Positions 62,012-64,000 of a stretch of DNA of 64,000 bases are shown here, in pieces. The position numbers and the translations under genes were made by a program. Under the pieces are notes generated by a model. That model searched no databases. It saw only the letters and a program-made list of their open reading frames with translations, and was not told where the DNA came from. Origin of the DNA: Streptomyces macrolidinus (lineage in GTDB: Bacteria; Actinomycetota; Actinomycetes; Streptomycetales; Streptomycetaceae); contig NZ_JAMWMR010000024.1 of NCBI RefSeq assembly GCF_023887685.1, forward strand, positions 40,278-104,277, in the 5' to 3' direction. Within the stretch, counting starts at the first letter, position 1; every line of letters starts with the position of its first letter.

Positions 62012-62761
62012 ATGCTGAGCAATCCGTCGCTGCGCGGTCCCGCGATCAGTCTGATGAAGCTGAGCGAGGACGCTCCCGGTCTGGTGGAGCACTACGAGTC
62101 GGCTGCGGTGAGTCTGCGCAAGCAGGAGTTGGGCGGTCGGCGCGCGGCGGTCTACCTGGTGCTGGACCGCTCGGGCTCGATGCGGCCGTACTACAAGGAC
62201 GGCACCATGCAGCACTTCGCGGAGCAAGTGCTCGCGCTCTCCGCGCACTTGGACGACGACGGCGTCGTGCCCACGACCTTCTTCTCGACGGACGTCGACG
62301 GTACCGCCGACCTGAGCCTGGCCAACTATGCCGGTCGGATCGAGGAGTTGCATCAGAGCCTGGGACACATGGGCCGCACCAACTATCACTGGGCGATGGA
62401 CGCGGTGATCGACCACTACCTCACCTCGGAGAACAGCGCCCCGGCCCTGGTCGTGTTCCAGACCGACGGCGGACCCACCAGCCGTCTGGCCGCGGAGCGT
62501 TACCTGTGCAAGGCAGCTCGGCTGCCGCTGTTCTGGCAGTTCGTCGGATTCGGCGACCCCGACGAGAACGAGTTCGCATTCCTGCACAAGCTCGACGACC
62601 TCGCGGTCCCCAGCAAGCGGATCGTGGACAACGCGGGGTTCTTCCACGCCGGCCTCGCACCGCGCTCGATGAGTGACGAAGTGCTCTACGACCACCTGCT
62701 GCGCGAGTTCCCGCACTGGCTCAGGGCTGCGACCGCATCGCGGAGAGTCCGAGTTCGGTGA
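62012..62761 (+). CDS. vWA-domain protein, TerF-like
   Basis: 249 residues from the ATG at 62012. VYLVLDRSGSMRPYYKDG carries the MIDAS residues Asp52, Ser54 and Ser56, with LDDDGVVPTTFFSTDVDG and VVFQTDGGPTSR as further metal-binding parts. It matches the vWA group found in tellurite-resistance (TerF-like) loci. Only the last eight or so residues differ from what is expected: after FPHWLRAA the tail is ATASRRVRVR. That point is also where the convergent NACHT gene is cut, so a deletion junction lies near 62735. Confidence 0.82.
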   Translation: MLSNPSLRGPAISLMKLSEDAPGLVEHYESAAVSLRKQELGGRRAAVYLVLDRSGSMRPYYKDGTMQHFAEQVLALSAHLDDDGVVPTTFFSTDVDGTADLSLANYAGRIEELHQSLGHMGRTNYHWAMDAVIDHYLTSENSAPALVVFQTDGGPTSRLAAERYLCKAARLPLFWQFVGFGDPDENEFAFLHKLDDLAVPSKRIVDNAGFFHAGLAPRSMSDEVLYDHLLREFPHWLRAATASRRVRVR

Positions 62762-63962
62762 ACCCGTCGGCGGCGAGCCAGTCCTCGCCTACGGCCGAGG
62801 GGCGCGACGTGACGAGCCAGCGGTTGCCGGGGTAGGTCTCCACCAGGTCGCGCAGCCAGGTCCGGGCACGATCGCGTTCGGGCTCCGGCACCTCGTCGAG
62901 GCCGTCCACCAGGACGAGTCCGCGCCCGCCGGCCAGGACGCGATGCTCCCAGCCCTCCGGCTGGGTGTCGGCCAGCGGGCAGCCGACGGAGGAGAGGAAG
63001 CGCGCCGGGGACGGGAGGCGTTCGCCGTGCCGGGTGAGGGTGCGCAGGGGGAGTACGAACGGGATCCGGCCGGTGAGGTAGGCCATACGGTCCCTGGGGC
63101 CGGTCGCCGCGGACACCGCGAGCCACTGGATCAGCGTGGTCTTGCCCGAGCCCGCGACCCCGCGCAGCAGCACTCGCTCGTGGCCGGACAGTGCCTGATC
63201 GGCGGGGGTGGCCACGGGGGAGGCCGGCACCGGCCCGAAGTCCGGCTTGTCCCTGTGCCCGATCACATCCAGGCTGAGGTAGGCGGCGTCCAGCGGCCAG
63301 CGATCCGGTGAGTTGCTGAGATCGATGCCGTAGATCGTGAGCTTGCCCTGCTTCTTGGCGACGTAGTCGAGATAGCCGCGCTCGAAGGCGGTGTCCCGGG
63401 CGTCCGGGCGCGGCGTGCGGGTGAGCAACTCGTCGACCTTGGCGATGAGGTCCGCCTGTGTCCGGGTCTGTTCCACCAGGGTGCGCGCCACGAAGGTGGA
63501 GCGGCGGGTGAAGAACTCCAGAATCTGCAGGCAGGCCCACTCTGTCGCGGAGTCGAGGAAGAGCCGGGCGTCGACCGACAGCCCGTCCGGCGCGGGGCCC
63601 TGGCGGCGCAGCCTGCGGGCCAGTTCACGGTGGCCGAGTCGTACGGCTTGGACGTCGTCCATGTCCAGGTCGCCGAGGGCGAGCAGTCTTCGGGCCAGTG
63701 CGTCCGCCACGGCGATGCGCTCGTGGGTCCGGAACGGGCGTTCACCGGGTGAGTCGATCGCTTGCTGGACCAGGTGTTCCGCGAGCTTGTGCACGTCCTT
63801 CTCGCCCAGCGTGCGTCTCTCGCCGCGGAAGGAGACCAGGTCTTTCAACCGCACGGGCCTGTCGACCAGTCCAGCACCCGGCCCGTCCGCCACGAACAGC
63901 TTCCTGATCAGCGAGCCGATCAGACTGGAGGCAAGTTTGCCACCGAGTACCACAGGCTCCAT
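62721..63962 (-). CDS. NACHT-domain NTPase, C-terminally truncated
   Basis: 413 residues from the ATG at 63962. Residues 1-250 are helical, like the N-terminal domain found before bacterial NACHT modules. Walker A is GVAGSGKT (268-275) and Walker B is LVLVDGLDE (349-357). LVTSRPSAVGEDWL is the sensor I region and FTELGLSAM the following strand, then the frame ends with RSQP. Complete bacterial NACHT proteins carry a winged helix and sensor/repeat region of several hundred residues after this point. Full-length bNACHT proteins can defend against phages; without the sensor part this one is probably inactive. It overlaps the convergent vWA gene by 41 bases. Confidence 0.75.
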   Translation of the reverse strand: MEPVVLGGKLASSLIGSLIRKLFVADGPGAGLVDRPVRLKDLVSFRGERRTLGEKDVHKLAEHLVQQAIDSPGERPFRTHERIAVADALARRLLALGDLDMDDVQAVRLGHRELARRLRRQGPAPDGLSVDARLFLDSATEWACLQILEFFTRRSTFVARTLVEQTRTQADLIAKVDELLTRTPRPDARDTAFERGYLDYVAKKQGKLTIYGIDLSNSPDRWPLDAAYLSLDVIGHRDKPDFGPVPASPVATPADQALSGHERVLLRGVAGSGKTTLIQWLAVSAATGPRDRMAYLTGRIPFVLPLRTLTRHGERLPSPARFLSSVGCPLADTQPEGWEHRVLAGGRGLVLVDGLDEVPEPERDRARTWLRDLVETYPGNRWLVTSRPSAVGEDWLAADGFTELGLSAMRSQP

Positions 63963-64000
63963 CCGCCACCCCCGTGCATTCTGGGTACGGAGGGAGCCTA

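Noticed and set aside
1..64000. CRISPR arrays
   Set aside because: No array of direct repeats with regular unique spacers and no cas-type genes were found; the tandem repeats present are spacer-free.

Overview
The window is very GC-rich, with strong G/C bias at third codon positions, many GTG starts, and gene families typical of filamentous actinomycetes: TrmB/LuxR regulators, MmyB-type XRE regulators, secreted EEP and GDSL enzymes, and a tellurite-type vWA protein. Streptomyces or a close relative is the natural reading. There are no ribosomal operons, and the only housekeeping-type gene is a cyclophilin. The gene content and the number of broken genes suggest an accessory or chromosome-arm region.

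Layout. 0-5 kb: a partial secreted protein, a C39-like peptidase, and a two-component system overlapping a secreted protein-arginine deiminase. 5-12.4 kb: the most distinctive locus, a tight minus-strand operon (two B12-type radical SAM proteins, fatty-acyl-AMP ligase, acyl carrier protein, ketosynthase-like protein, PaaI-type thioesterase) that converges on a second thioesterase across a perfect bidirectional terminator. The ketosynthase keeps its Cys and Lys but has lost both catalytic His residues, so the operon looks like an uncharacterised acyl-ACP tailoring pathway. 12.8-25.5 kb: LysR/MFS pair, HD phosphohydrolase, a frameshifted MerR gene divergent from an erythromycin-esterase homologue, a kinase-like protein, a PEP mutase/isocitrate lyase family enzyme, a truncated virginiamycin B lyase, hemerythrin, quinone oxidoreductase and isochorismatase-fold protein. 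25.5-32.3 kb: a kinase with a long helical-repeat N-terminus, a LacI regulator carrying an in-frame minisatellite, a secreted nuclease-like protein and a GDSL hydrolase. 32.4-42.8 kb: a decayed strip with a tRNA-like element inside a 13-bp inverted repeat, frameshifted or truncated genes, and several intact small enzymes. 43.4-48.8 kb: MmyB regulator, MFS pump, SDR, flavin monooxygenase-like protein, NmrA-like SDR. 48.8-54.4 kb: a 1442-residue secreted subtilase with beta-propeller repeats, divergent from a TrmB/LuxR regulator. 54.4-59.7 kb: TetR/methyltransferase pair sharing a palindrome, HAD phosphatase, lipoprotein and membrane proteins. 59.7-62 kb: remnants of a valine-catabolic cluster around one intact enoyl-CoA hydratase-family gene. 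62-64 kb: a TerF-type vWA gene running head-on into a C-terminally truncated NACHT NTPase.

All assignments come from reading motifs by eye; no database search was run. Several frameshifts are single-base changes in short G/C runs, so either real decay or base-calling error must be considered.
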